64,000 bases of DNA, taken from assembly GCF_003234445.2 (NCBI RefSeq), contig NZ_CP126269.1, forward strand, positions 2,418,001-2,482,000, written 5' to 3'. The notes beneath the pieces are model-generated. The model was not told where the DNA came from. It saw nothing but the letters and a program-made list of their open reading frames with translations, and ran no database searches. Each line of letters begins with the position of its first letter. Within the stretch, counting starts at the first letter, position 1. Origin of the DNA: Curtobacterium sp. MCLR17_036. GTDB taxonomy: Bacteria > Actinomycetota > Actinomycetes > Actinomycetales > Microbacteriaceae. Made by a program: the position numbers and the translations under genes. Positions 1 through 9,475 of this stretch are shown in pieces.

Positions 1-1
1 G

Positions 2-1456
2 TGGGCACTCGTCGTCCCGGTGTTCGAGGCACCGGACGAGACCGCGCACATCGACGCCGCGGTGCACGTGGCACTCGGCGGCGAGTGGGTCGACCCGGGC
101 GCGCTGCAGGTCTCGAACGCCGTGCAGGCCGCCAAGGCCGAGCAGGCGACGAAGCCGGCCGACCAGTGGTCCACCGTGAGCGGCCTGCTGCAGGGCGCAC
201 CGGGGCCGTCGGCGACGGTCAACCAGATGACCCAGCACCCGCCGACCGCGTACCTCGCCGGCGGACTGGTCCTGCGGGCCGTCGACTACGGCGACCTGCG
301 CTGGGACCACGCGTTCCTGGCGCTCCGCCTCGCCGACGCCCTCGCCGTGACGGCCCTGCCGCTGCTGGTGTGGGCGTCCGTCCGCCGGGTGACCCGCTCG
401 CCGCGGGCCGCGCTGGTCGGTGCGCTCGCGCTGTTCGCGACGCCGGAGCTCGCGTCCATCGGCTCGTCGGTGTCGAACGACGCCCCCGTGCTGCTCGTCG
501 CGGGTGTCGTCGCCTGGCTGGCGACGCGCCTGCTCACCGGCGACACCCGCTGGCGGACGACGATCGCGTTGGCCGTGGCCCTCGGTGCGCTCGTCTGGAT
601 CAAGGGCACCGGTCTGCCGGCGGTCCCCTTCGTCGCCGTGGTCGTGCTGTTCGCCGGCGCCGGGGTGCTGTCCCTGCGGCGACGGGTGGTCCGCACCGTG
701 GTCGCGATGGCGGTCTCCGGCGGGATCGGCGCGTGGTGGTGGGTCCACAACTGGTTCGCCTACGGCCGCGTGCAGCCGAACGGGTACACCGCGATGCGGC
801 CCCCGAAGGACTTCCCGCCGGGTGAGCACCCGACCCTCGGGCACTTCCTCGACGTGTCGTGGGGCACCCTCGCCCGCACGTTCTGGGGCAGCTTCGGCGG
901 CCGGGCGCAGGTGAGCATGGGCGACCTGCTGACCGCCGTCCTCACGCTCGTCGCGCTCGTCGTCCTGGTCGGCTGGGCGTTCCGCCGCGGCCCGCAGCTC
1001 CGGATCGCGCTCTGCCTGGCGGTGTTCCCGGCGCTCCTGATCGGCATCCAGAACCGCACGAGCGCCCACTCGTACCTGACCACCACCGAGGTCGCCGCCA
1101 CGCAGGGTCGCTACTACTTCCCCGCGATCGTCTGCCTCGTCGTGCTGAGTGCCCTCGCCTGGCGACGACTCGTGCCGGCCGGCCGTGCGCGGTCCTGGGC
1201 CGCCGTCGCTCTGGCCGTGCTGCTCCCCGCGGTCGGCGTCTACGGCTTCGCGGTGGCCTCCGCCTGGTTCTGGAACGCCGCGCTGTTCCCGGTCACCGGC
1301 CGCGGGCTCCTGCGGTACTCCGAGCTCGGCCCGGTGCCGCCCGCCGTGCTCGCCGTCGTGGTGGTCCTCGTCGCGGCCGGCCTGGTGGCGTCGGTCGTGC
1401 GGGTCGCCCGCGCGGGCCGTCGTGGTGCGGTCGACGCCCCGGTCGCGGCTCGCTGA
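2..1456 (+). CDS. Polytopic membrane protein, GT-C/DUF2142-like (5' partial)
   Basis: The reading frame is open from the first bases of the window, so the true start lies upstream. The visible part begins with a VFEAPDETAH motif followed by a long periplasmic-like loop, then eight or more hydrophobic segments and an Arg/Ala-rich C-terminal tail. Acidic residues after the first membrane helix (here PDETAH) are typical of GT-C polyprenyl-phosphate-sugar transferases and DUF2142 proteins. The protein resembles in plan the one at 10630-12195, which has TDESAHVDY at the same place. A role in envelope glycan or glycoprotein assembly is inferred; the substrate cannot be told. Confidence 0.75.
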   Translation, partial: WALVVPVFEAPDETAHIDAAVHVALGGEWVDPGALQVSNAVQAAKAEQATKPADQWSTVSGLLQGAPGPSATVNQMTQHPPTAYLAGGLVLRAVDYGDLRWDHAFLALRLADALAVTALPLLVWASVRRVTRSPRAALVGALALFATPELASIGSSVSNDAPVLLVAGVVAWLATRLLTGDTRWRTTIALAVALGALVWIKGTGLPAVPFVAVVVLFAGAGVLSLRRRVVRTVVAMAVSGGIGAWWWVHNWFAYGRVQPNGYTAMRPPKDFPPGEHPTLGHFLDVSWGTLARTFWGSFGGRAQVSMGDLLTAVLTLVALVVLVGWAFRRGPQLRIALCLAVFPALLIGIQNRTSAHSYLTTTEVAATQGRYYFPAIVCLVVLSALAWRRLVPAGRARSWAAVALAVLLPAVGVYGFAVASAWFWNAALFPVTGRGLLRYSELGPVPPAVLAVVVVLVAAGLVASVVRVARAGRRGAVDAPVAAR

Positions 1457-1487
1457 CGGCGCCGCTGGGTCGTCGTGGCGGCGCTTG

Positions 1488-1540
1488 GTGAGCAGGAGAT
1501 GTCGGGTCCGCCGCCCCGACCCGACCTCTTCTGCTCACTG
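1488..1540. repeat. Family-A palindrome, unit 1
   Basis: Inverted repeat with arms of about 20 bp (TGAGCAGGAGATGTCGGGTC and its near complement) around a 9-nt loop (CGCCGCCCC). It is the first of six related hairpins filling the gap between two convergent genes, and lies about 30 nt after the stop of the upstream gene, so it could also act as a terminator. Confidence 0.85.
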
Positions 1541-1600
1541 AGCGGGAGCGCTGGCGCCACATCGCGGGTGCGTTGCCCGCTGCGTCGCGACGGCACTCGG

Positions 1601-1649
1601 TGAGCAGAAGATGTCGAGTCCGCCGCCCCGACCCGACATCTTCTGCTCA
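1601..1649. repeat. Family-A palindrome, unit 2
   Basis: Arms TGAGCAGAAGATGTCGAGTC at 1601-1620 and the near-perfect complement at 1630-1649, loop of 9 nt. Followed by GAACGGGAGCRCGGGGCATCAG-like filler that recurs after other units. Confidence 0.85.
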
Positions 1650-1772
1650 TGAACGGGAGCACGGGGCATCAGGCCGCCGGTGCGTTGCCCGCTCCGCCGA
1701 CATGACGACACCCGGGAGCGCGGTGCGCGAGCGCCGATGCGTTGCCTGCTGCGTCGACGTGACGACGTCCGG

Positions 1773-1821
1773 TGAGCAGAAGATGTCGAGTCCGCCACCC
1801 CGACTCGACCTTTTCTACTCA
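1773..1821. repeat. Family-A palindrome, unit 3
   Basis: Left arm 1773-1792, right arm 1802-1821 with three mismatches to a perfect complement. Same loop length as its neighbours. Confidence 0.85.
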
Positions 1822-1888
1822 CTGAACGGGAGCGCCGGGCATCAGGCCGCCGGTGCGTTGCCCGCTCCGCCGACGTGACGACATTCAG

Positions 1889-1937
1889 TGAGCAGAAGAT
1901 GTCGAGTCCGTTACCCGGACTCGACCTTTTCTGCTCA
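1889..1937. repeat. Family-A palindrome, unit 4
   Basis: Left arm 1889-1908 and right arm 1918-1937; the loop has changed to CGTTACCCG, yet the arms are kept, which suggests the stem is what is conserved or that copies arose from a common palindrome. Confidence 0.85.
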
Positions 1938-2060
1938 CTGAACGGGAGCGCGGGGCGTCAGGCCCGCGGGCGCGCTGCCCATCGCATCGCCGCGACAGCG
2001 CCCGGAGCGCGGTGCGCGCCGCCGGTGCGCTGCCCACCGCGTCGAAGCGACGACATCCGG

Positions 2061-2109
2061 TGAGCAGAAGATGTCGAGTCCGCCACCCCGACTCGACCTT
2101 TTCTACTCA
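2061..2109. repeat. Family-A palindrome, unit 5
   Basis: Left arm 2061-2080, right arm 2090-2109. Sequence almost identical to unit 3, including the mismatch that turns TTCTGCTC into TTCTACTC, so units 3 and 5 look like a recent duplication. Confidence 0.85.
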
Positions 2110-2138
2110 TTGAACGGGAGCGCGGGATGCCGGGCCGC

Positions 2139-2172
2139 GAGTCCACCACCCCGACTCGACGTCTTCTGCTCA
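2139..2172. repeat. Family-A palindrome, truncated unit 6
   Basis: Only the last 5 bp of the left arm (GAGTC, 2139-2143) remain, followed by the loop and a complete right arm at 2153-2172. It ends 27 nt before the stop of the minus-strand flippase-like gene. With the other five units and their filler it accounts for the whole 742-bp gap; no credible coding sequence was seen there. Confidence 0.75.
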
Positions 2173-2198
2173 CCGAACGAGAGCGCGGGGGCCGGGCG

Positions 2199-3257
2199 TC
2201 AGGCCGCCGGCACGCCGCTCTCGACCGTCGAGGGGTCGTCGGTCGGACGGCCGCGGCGGAACCACGTGGGGGCTGCGGCGCAGAGCAGGAACAGGCCGTC
2301 GACGGCCAGGCTCCAGACGCGGGTGACGACGACCACGACGAGGGCGACGGAGGGCGGCATCACGAGTGCGAGCAGCAGGGCCTGGACGCCCTCGCGAACG
2401 CCGAGGCCACCCGGGGCGAACACGGCGAGCATGCTGATCGCCGACGCCATGCTCGCGGCGCCGATGACGAACGCCGCGTCGGTGAGCTTCAGCGACGGGT
2501 ACACCGCCAGGGTGATGAAGTAGTAGGCCGTGCCGGAGAGCACCGCACCGGCGACGTACAGGCCAGCGCCGCCGAGGACCGTGCCGAGGTTCGGGCGGAC
2601 GTCGGCTTCGAGGGGCTTGCGCCGCAGGATCTTCAGCGCGATGCCGATGAGGAACACGAACACCTGCGGGATGAGGCAGACGACGCAGCCGACGAACGCT
2701 GCGATCATCAGGACGATGAGCCAGCCGTCGAGCTGGTGGGTGCGCGGGTCGATGAGCAGCAGCACGAGGGCCAGGGCGAGCGTCGCGGCGATCTGCAGGG
2801 CGCCCTCGAGCAGGCCGCTCACACCGAGCCGCGCCTTCGAGACGCCGTGCTTCGACGCGAAGTAGACCTTGCCGATGATCCAGGTCGCGGCGCCGGGGAT
2901 GTACCGGCCCATCCACGACTTCGCGTAGACGTAGGTCAGGGTGACGCCGCTGCCCTTCAGGCCGGTCGCCCCGAGTCGGCGGAGCAGGTAGAACCAGATG
3001 CCGACGCCCCAGTAGCGGAAGCCGAGGCTGATGAGCGTCGCGACGACGACCCACGACCACTGCCAGTCGAGTCCGGCGAGCTGCGCCCAGTCGACGTGCC
3101 GGACGTACAGCACGAGGAACACCGCGAGCAGGACGTAGAAGACGATCGGGATCGCCCGCCCGAGGATCCGTCGCGCCCTGGACGGACGCTTCCCCTCGGT
3201 CGCGGGGGTCTCGCTGGTGGTTCCTGACAAACGACTCTCCTGCCGGGTCTCGGGCAC
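2199..3257 (-). CDS. Flippase-like/LPG-synthase transmembrane family protein
   Basis: A 352-residue polytopic membrane protein of the UPF0104/MprF N-terminal (lysylphosphatidylglycerol synthase TM) type. Residues 1-30 are polar and positively charged, then come about eight hydrophobic segments; PGGLGVREG near residue 278 is a common motif of this family. Relatives move lipid-linked or modified lipids across the membrane; in a glycan locus a polyprenol-sugar or phospholipid role is inferred. The GTG start is supported by a TACGAT hexamer 5 nt upstream (leaderless). It is convergent with the upstream membrane protein across the palindrome array. Confidence 0.7.
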   Translation of the reverse strand: MPETRQESRLSGTTSETPATEGKRPSRARRILGRAIPIVFYVLLAVFLVLYVRHVDWAQLAGLDWQWSWVVVATLISLGFRYWGVGIWFYLLRRLGATGLKGSGVTLTYVYAKSWMGRYIPGAATWIIGKVYFASKHGVSKARLGVSGLLEGALQIAATLALALVLLLIDPRTHQLDGWLIVLMIAAFVGCVVCLIPQVFVFLIGIALKILRRKPLEADVRPNLGTVLGGAGLYVAGAVLSGTAYYFITLAVYPSLKLTDAAFVIGAASMASAISMLAVFAPGGLGVREGVQALLLALVMPPSVALVVVVVTRVWSLAVDGLFLLCAAAPTWFRRGRPTDDPSTVESGVPAA

Positions 3258-3262
3258 AGGTC

Positions 3263-3268
3263 ATCGTA
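3263..3268 (-). promoter_or_regulatory. -10 hexamer TACGAT, leaderless flippase gene
   Basis: TACGAT ends 5 nt before the GTG at 3257, so transcription would start at or beside the start codon. Confidence 0.45.
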
Positions 3269-3313
3269 GACGCAGCGTCGCCCGGCTCCCTGCGTCGCCG
3301 CTCGGACGGACCG

Positions 3314-5188
3314 CTACCGGGCGAGCTGCACGATCTGGACGCGGCACGGGATCTCCGGGTCCGTGGAGCGGTCGGCACTGCACGAGATCGTCGCGTCGTA
3401 GGTGCCGACGAGCTTCCCCGCCACCGAGTAGTCGCGGGCCGGTGCGGTCGCCGGGTCGAACTGCACGAAGTACTGCACGCCCTCGTCGATGAACAGGCTG
3501 CGCATCGCGTCGGAGTGGTACGTGTAGCCCTGGCCTGAGCGACCGTACACGTGCGTGTCGGTCAGGAACGCGAGCGACGAGAGCGAGCGGTAGTTCGAGC
3601 CGATGACGTTCGCGCCCTCGGGCAGGGCGCCGCTCGCGCGGATCTGGTCGGCGAGCCGGACGAGTTCGGGGACCTCGGTCGGCCCGAGCACGCGCAGCGG
3701 CTCGGTCCGGTTCACCGACGGGTAGAACGGCGCCGGCGAGCCGACCCAGTTCTGGGTGAAGGAGGCGACCGGGACGACGGCGATCGCCAGGCACGCGACG
3801 ACGGCGCGGACCGCCCCGCGTCGACGGACCAGGCGCCAGACCGCCGGCAGCATGAGCGCGCCGATCATCGCGGTGAGGTAGAAGAGCGGCCAGTAGTACC
3901 GGGCGTTGCCACCGCCGCTCGACGACGACGTGATCATGCCGTAGCCGACGAAGTACACCAGGGTGGTCGCGGCGACGATGCAGGTGAACGCGTAGCGGCG
4001 GAAGCGCACGACGCCGATGACGAGCGCGGCGGCGAAGAGCAGGGCGATCGGCGCGGCGAACGGCGCGAAGGTGCTGATCTTCTGCAGGTAGTAGGGCAGG
4101 GCGAGCATGCGCTCGTGCAGGTAGTAGGCGGCGCGGGCGGGGATGCCCGACTCCTTCGTCACCCGCGGCCCGGTGTCCTCGGTGGTGCTGGTCGCGGCCG
4201 GCGGCACGACGTCGGGGTCCGGGTTGTCCATCGGGCCCTGCTTGTAGACCGACGGCGTGAAGTCCTCGTTCGGCGAGAAGGCGTGCGGGTTCGGCGGGAC
4301 GGGCAGGAAGGGCCAGTCGGTCGCGCGCCCGCCGTCGTCGAACTTCGAGCCGATGTTCACGGACAGCGACGACCCGAGGGTCACCGTGCCGTACTTCACG
4401 GTCAGGGCACCGACCCAGGGGGCGATGACGACCGCGAACACGACGATCGTCGCGACCGGGGCGGTCCACCAGTGCCGGACCGGCTCACGCCGGCGGCGGG
4501 CGGACCACACGCGCAGGAGCAGCCAGAGCACCACGGCGCCGATGGCGACCGGCAGCAGGAACAGCTTGGTGAAGTACCCGAGGGCGGCGACGGCACCGAG
4601 CACCGCACCGGAGACGAGCCGAGCGCGCCGCGTGCCGTGCAGCGCCTGGTCCGCCCAGCGCAGGGCCCACAGGAAGCCGACGATCCACGCGACGACCAGC
4701 AGGTCCGGCGTCTGCACCGACACCGCGCTCATCAGGGCGGGGATCGACGTGACCATGAACAGCACCGCCGGGACGATGCGGTGGTTCTGCGACCAGACGA
4801 GCCACCCGCCGATTCCGAGCACGACGGCCACCGCGAAGCAGTTCACGACCGCGAAGGCCGTCTGCAGGCCGAGGCCCGCCGCGACGAACGGCGCCATCAT
4901 CCACGAGACCAGCGGCGACCAGTAGGCGTTGATCGCATCCGGCAGCCAGCCGTTCGCGTACTCGCGCGCGATGCCCATGTACGAGATGCCGTCGACGTTC
5001 GTCACCCCGAGGCGGTTGTGGTACGCCACGGCGGCGCTGAGACCGACCCCGACGACCACGAGGACGGCGAGCACCAGGGGCGCCACGACGTGTCGGTACC
5101 GCCGTGTGCCCGCCTCCGGACGCCGTCGGACGGGCTCGGAGGTGATCTGCGGTGCTGCGGGCGTCGTCACGGTCACGTGCTTCATCAT
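3314..5188 (-). CDS. ArnT/PMT-like glycosyltransferase family 39 membrane protein
   Basis: About 624 residues. A short cytoplasmic N-terminus precedes the first helix; then VTNVDGISYMGIAREYANG and NAYWSPLVSW, the acidic first extracytoplasmic loop typical of GT-C enzymes such as ArnT and GT39 mannosyltransferases. Ten or more helices follow, then a soluble C-terminal domain of about 130 residues (from FTQNWVGSPAPFY onward) probably outside the membrane. Such enzymes transfer a sugar from a polyprenyl phosphate to an external acceptor. The start is placed at the MMKH pair (5188/5185) rather than 5299, because the longer version would overlap the divergent acyltransferase start. Confidence 0.75.
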   Translation of the reverse strand: MMKHVTVTTPAAPQITSEPVRRRPEAGTRRYRHVVAPLVLAVLVVVGVGLSAAVAYHNRLGVTNVDGISYMGIAREYANGWLPDAINAYWSPLVSWMMAPFVAAGLGLQTAFAVVNCFAVAVVLGIGGWLVWSQNHRIVPAVLFMVTSIPALMSAVSVQTPDLLVVAWIVGFLWALRWADQALHGTRRARLVSGAVLGAVAALGYFTKLFLLPVAIGAVVLWLLLRVWSARRRREPVRHWWTAPVATIVVFAVVIAPWVGALTVKYGTVTLGSSLSVNIGSKFDDGGRATDWPFLPVPPNPHAFSPNEDFTPSVYKQGPMDNPDPDVVPPAATSTTEDTGPRVTKESGIPARAAYYLHERMLALPYYLQKISTFAPFAAPIALLFAAALVIGVVRFRRYAFTCIVAATTLVYFVGYGMITSSSSGGGNARYYWPLFYLTAMIGALMLPAVWRLVRRRGAVRAVVACLAIAVVPVASFTQNWVGSPAPFYPSVNRTEPLRVLGPTEVPELVRLADQIRASGALPEGANVIGSNYRSLSSLAFLTDTHVYGRSGQGYTYHSDAMRSLFIDEGVQYFVQFDPATAPARDYSVAGKLVGTYDATISCSADRSTDPEIPCRVQIVQLAR

Positions 5189-5291
5189 GACATCCGTTCG
5201 CTCGAGCGACCGCACCGCGGCGGATCGCGTGCCGCGGTCGGCGTGTGGGAGACTGCCTGCGACCCCGCTCCGACCACCACGAGGACGTTCG

Positions 5292-6581
5292 TTGGCCACC
5301 GAAACCCGCGCAACCGATCCCGCAGCCGAGACGCCGGTCGCCGCTCCCCGGTCGGGCGGTCGGCTCGAGTTCCCGTACCTCGACGGCCTCCGCGGCCTGG
5401 CGGCGCTGGCCGTGGTGTTCTACCACGCGTACCTCTTCACCGGGATGAAGGGCACCGGGCCGACCGAGCTGCCCTGGCTCCGTCCGTTCATCGGGTGGGG
5501 CTACCTCGGGGTCCCGCTCTTCATCGTGCTGTCCGGGTACGTCCTGATGCTGCCCGTCGTGACCCGGTTCGACCGCTACCGACTGCCCGGTGGGTTCTGG
5601 AAGTTCATCTGGCGCCGCGCCCGACGCATCATCCCGCCGTACTGGGCGTCGCTCGTCGTCTTCGCGCTCATCATCCTGTTCGTCCCGGTGATGGGACAGC
5701 CGGGCGGCACGCAGTGGGACACCAAGCTGCCGATGGGCTGGGGCACGTTCCTCACCCACCTGTTCCTCGTGCACGACTTCTTCCCGCAGTACATCGGCAA
5801 GATCAACGGGCCGATGTGGACCGTGGCGGTCGAGTGGCAGATCTACTTCCTCATGCCGCTGCTGATCCTGCCGCTCTGGAAGGTCTTCGGCGGGTGGGCG
5901 ACCGCCTCGTCGCTGGTCCTCATCGGCATGTGGATGGGGTCGGAGAGCCGCTACTCCTGGATGCACCCGTGGTTCGTCGGCCTCTTCGCGGTCGGCATGC
6001 TCGCGGCCGAGCTGACGGTGAAGGCCCGCGACGAGCACCTCACCGGCAAGCTCGACTCCTCGAAGCTCGGCGGTCCCCGCTGGCAGGGCGGCGTGTTCGT
6101 CGCGGCGATGTTCGTCGGCATGCTCCTGGTGTTCTTCCGCAACCGCGACTACTGGCAGCACCAGACCTGGCCGTCCGAGGTGGTCCTCGGCATCTTCGCC
6201 GGCATCCTGCTGACCTGGATGGGGCGCCGGGCGGTCACCGGCCAGCACACCTGGCTCGCGCGGTTCTTCGCGTGGAAGCCCTTCGTGCTCGCGGGCCTGG
6301 TGTCGTACTCGGTGTACCTCTTCCACAGCCCGTTGCTCGGCCTCGGCAACCTGCTGCTCCTGCCGGTCGGGCTGTCCCCGAAGTGGCAGTTCCTGATGAT
6401 GGTCGTCGTGGTGATCCCGGTCACGCTCGCGATCTGCGTGGGCATGTGGTGGCTCGTGGAGCGCAACTTCCTGAACCGTCGGCAGAAGCACGCCACGCAG
6501 GAGGTCTCCTCGCGCGGCCGGGTGCCCGAGGTGGAGATCGACGACACCGACGGCGCACGCCCGGCCCGCGAGCACCGGTAG
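5292..6581 (+). CDS. Acyltransferase 3 (OafA/YrhL-type) membrane protein
   Basis: 429 residues from a TTG start that follows GAGGA at the right distance. The N-terminal EFPYLDGLRGLAALAVVFYH is the hallmark of the acyltransferase-3 family, with the conserved His in the first helix; roughly ten transmembrane helices follow, including RRARRIIPPYWAS and GPMWTVAVEWQIYFLMPLL. Family members O-acylate cell-surface glycans or peptidoglycan. The C-terminal 40 residues are hydrophilic and probably cytoplasmic. It is divergent from the GT39-like gene with a gap of about 100 bp that must hold both promoters. Confidence 0.88.
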   Translation: MATETRATDPAAETPVAAPRSGGRLEFPYLDGLRGLAALAVVFYHAYLFTGMKGTGPTELPWLRPFIGWGYLGVPLFIVLSGYVLMLPVVTRFDRYRLPGGFWKFIWRRARRIIPPYWASLVVFALIILFVPVMGQPGGTQWDTKLPMGWGTFLTHLFLVHDFFPQYIGKINGPMWTVAVEWQIYFLMPLLILPLWKVFGGWATASSLVLIGMWMGSESRYSWMHPWFVGLFAVGMLAAELTVKARDEHLTGKLDSSKLGGPRWQGGVFVAAMFVGMLLVFFRNRDYWQHQTWPSEVVLGIFAGILLTWMGRRAVTGQHTWLARFFAWKPFVLAGLVSYSVYLFHSPLLGLGNLLLLPVGLSPKWQFLMMVVVVIPVTLAICVGMWWLVERNFLNRRQKHATQEVSSRGRVPEVEIDDTDGARPAREHR

Positions 6582-6720
6582 CACCGGTAGCACCGCGAGC
6601 ACCGGGGCGCGGCGTTCGGCAGCAGGGACCAGCGCGACAGGCCGGCGGGCAGCAGCAGCAACCGCGACGGGCCGGCCGCCCGCAGCAGCGACCACCGCGA
6701 CGGCCCGCGTGCGCCAGGCG
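6582..6720. repeat. Degenerate tandem repeats upstream of lysozyme gene
   Basis: GCACCGGTA is repeated at once after the acyltransferase stop, followed by about three drifting copies of a 28-45 bp unit of the form GCAGCAGCGACC...CGCGACGGGCCG (6617-6710). No coding potential is apparent. Confidence 0.5.
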
Positions 6721-6742
6721 GACAGGTGTCGCCGGATCCCGG

Positions 6743-6748
6743 TAGCAT
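6743..6748 (+). promoter_or_regulatory. -10 hexamer TAGCAT, lysozyme promoter
   Basis: TAGCAT lies 64 nt before the ATG at 6813, giving a leader of about 58 nt that ends in GGGAAGACGAG, a plausible ribosome binding site. Confidence 0.4.
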
Positions 6749-6812
6749 CGCTCGGACCGCGGCGTGGGAGATCAGGCCCCCACGAGCATCTCGACAGGGA
6801 AGACGAGACCAC

Positions 6813-7853
<1,041 letters not shown>

Positions 7854-7871
7854 CGGCGCCGGCGCGCCCCG

Positions 7872-8099
7872 TCAGGAACGGGTGCGCGCGCTGCGGCCCG
7901 TCGCCCAGCCGACGGCGAGCAGCACCAGACCGATGACGGTGACCGGTGCGCCCGCGAAGACGAGGAACGCCGCCCCGAATGGGAAGCTCCCGCCGGTGGC
8001 GGCGGACACGACGAGGATCAGCGCCCCGACAGCGGCGACGGCGCCGCCGGCGGCGGCGACGATGCCACCGGCGAGGACGAGGGAACGACGTTCGGTCAC
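7872..8099 (-). CDS. Small two-helix membrane protein
   Basis: 75 residues from a GTG start: VTERRSLVLAGG, two hydrophobic segments (about residues 8-32 and 40-63), and a basic tail ending GRSARTRS. No family is recognised. It lies 18 nt from the convergent lysozyme stop and downstream of the terminator-like hairpin at 8118-8165. No clear ribosome binding site is visible, so the start is uncertain. Confidence 0.5.
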   Translation of the reverse strand: MTERRSLVLAGGIVAAAGGAVAAVGALILVVSAATGGSFPFGAAFLVFAGAPVTVIGLVLLAVGWATGRSARTRS

Positions 8100-8117
8100 G
8101 GCGCTAGCACAGGGGAC

Positions 8118-8165
8118 GACGGACAGGAGGCCCGTGGCGGCGTCGCCACGGGCCTCCTGTCCGTC
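8118..8165. terminator. Family-D palindrome/terminator after pyruvyl transferase
   Basis: Perfect 21-bp arms (core GGACAGGAGGCCCGTGGC and its complement) around a 6-nt loop. It lies 39 nt after the stop of the minus-strand pyruvyl transferase gene. The same core recurs at 17315, 22567, 48074 and 54495. There is no T-tract, as is common in high-GC actinobacteria. Confidence 0.75.
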
Positions 8166-8203
8166 AGGTGCGTGCGGTCGCGGGCCGCACGTCGTGCCGG
8201 TGG

Positions 8204-9427
8204 TCAGCGGACGTCGCGCGTCGCCTCGGCGAAGTCGGCGTCGAGCGCCGTCGCCATCCGGGCGACGCCGTCGGCGAGCTGCTGCCGGACCGCGTCGCGG
8301 TCCGCGTCGAGCCGCTCGAGCTGCGCGGTGACGTCGTCGACGAAGGTCGGCTCGAGCGCCGACTCGATCGGCTTCGAGAACTCCTGCTGCCCCATCTGCT
8401 CGAAGAACAGCCGCCCCTTGTCGACGTAGTAGAGCACCGCGGCCGGGACGCCCGCGATCGTCGCGACGATGGCGGAGTGCAGGCGGCTCGCCAGGAACAG
8501 CCGGCTGCGGGACATCAGGCCCGCGTACTCGGACGGCGAGAACGCGTCGGCCTCGACCACGTGGGTGCGGTCGGCGTGCCGCATGAGCGCGATGACCTCG
8601 CGGGCGAAGGCGGCGTCGCCCTCGGATGCCTCCATGTGCATCGGGTAGAACACCACGTCGGCGTCCCACCGGTCGATGACGCGGTCGGCCAGGTCGGCGA
8701 CGGCCTGCCGGTAGGTGACGAGCTTGTCGCTGTCGACGCCGGTCTGGCGGAAGCGCTTCGGCAGGAACCGGAAGGGGATCCAGCCGCTGCGCTTGTAGTG
8801 GAACCAGCGGCGGACGCCGAAGCCGATCGAGCCCTCGAGCCGGTCGGCGGTCAGGCCGGTGGTGCGCTCGAGGCGCTCGAGCACGTCGGCGTCGGGCGTG
8901 GTGACGGTGCCGACCACCGCGGGGTCGAACGACGACACGATCGGCGTCGTCACGCCCCAGGACAGCAGCTTCTCGCGGGACTCGTCGTCACGGACGGCGA
9001 ACGCGCTGCACAGGTCGACGGTGGCACGGATGAGGCGCTTGCTGATGCCGGCAGTGGTCGGGCCGATGCCCTGGAACGCCCCGACGAGGTGCTTGTTCAC
9101 CGCGCGGACGAGCAGCATCTTGCCGAACCAGTACACGAGGCCGAGCTTGTTCGTGTAGTCCTTGAGGATCTCGCCGCCGCCCCAGAGCACGACGTCGGCA
9201 CCGCGGGCGGCACGCAGCAGGGCGAACAGGTCGCCGATGCCGGTGCTGTACGGCGAGACCGGCAGGAACCGGATGCCGAACCACGCGGCGTCCCGCTCGG
9301 GGTACTGCGACAGGGAGACGATCTCGGCGTCCGGCCAGCGGCGGCGGACGAGTTCGACGTTGCCGGCGAGGATCGCCCGGTCCCCGCGGTTGTGGGGCGA
9401 ATCGCTATTGTGGATCAGTACGCGCAC
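8204..9427 (-). CDS. Polysaccharide pyruvyl transferase family protein
   Basis: 407 residues. The N-terminal VRVLIHNSDSPHNRGDRAIL and ADVVLWGGGEILKDYTNK, then GAFQGIGP and LFLASRLHSAIVATIAGVPA, are characteristic of the CsaB/WcaK pyruvyl transferase family (GT-B-like fold). Members transfer pyruvate from PEP as a ketal onto a sugar of capsule, EPS or secondary wall polymer. The GTG start is fixed by TAGGCT 8 nt upstream. It is divergent from the GT4 glycosyltransferase; the two probably decorate the same polymer. A much longer open frame runs through here but its remainder is antisense to real genes. Confidence 0.85.
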   Translation of the reverse strand: MRVLIHNSDSPHNRGDRAILAGNVELVRRRWPDAEIVSLSQYPERDAAWFGIRFLPVSPYSTGIGDLFALLRAARGADVVLWGGGEILKDYTNKLGLVYWFGKMLLVRAVNKHLVGAFQGIGPTTAGISKRLIRATVDLCSAFAVRDDESREKLLSWGVTTPIVSSFDPAVVGTVTTPDADVLERLERTTGLTADRLEGSIGFGVRRWFHYKRSGWIPFRFLPKRFRQTGVDSDKLVTYRQAVADLADRVIDRWDADVVFYPMHMEASEGDAAFAREVIALMRHADRTHVVEADAFSPSEYAGLMSRSRLFLASRLHSAIVATIAGVPAAVLYYVDKGRLFFEQMGQQEFSKPIESALEPTFVDDVTAQLERLDADRDAVRQQLADGVARMATALDADFAEATRDVR

Positions 9428-9435
9428 GGGGCGAG

Positions 9436-9441
9436 AGCCTA
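9436..9441 (-). promoter_or_regulatory. -10 hexamer TAGGCT, pyruvyl transferase
   Basis: TAGGCT on the minus strand, 8 nt before the GTG at 9427; a near-leaderless start is predicted. Confidence 0.5.
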
Positions 9442-9475
9442 CCGGACCGTCCCCCGCCACCCCCGGAAAGGCACG

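Noticed and set aside
1488..2172. CRISPR array
   Set aside because: The repeats are long imperfect palindromes with unequal spacing and partly repeated filler, and no cas gene is in the window.
1573..2173. Short open frames with a recurring EQKMSSPPPRLDLFYSLNGSAG-like theme
   Set aside because: They only reflect translation of the family-A hairpins; they differ in frame and have no ribosome binding sites.
3551..6745. A 1064-residue plus-strand open frame and a similar minus-strand frame at 4485-7706
   Set aside because: Arg/Gly/Asp-rich translations without any family motif, lying antisense or in a shifted frame over clear membrane protein and lysozyme genes.
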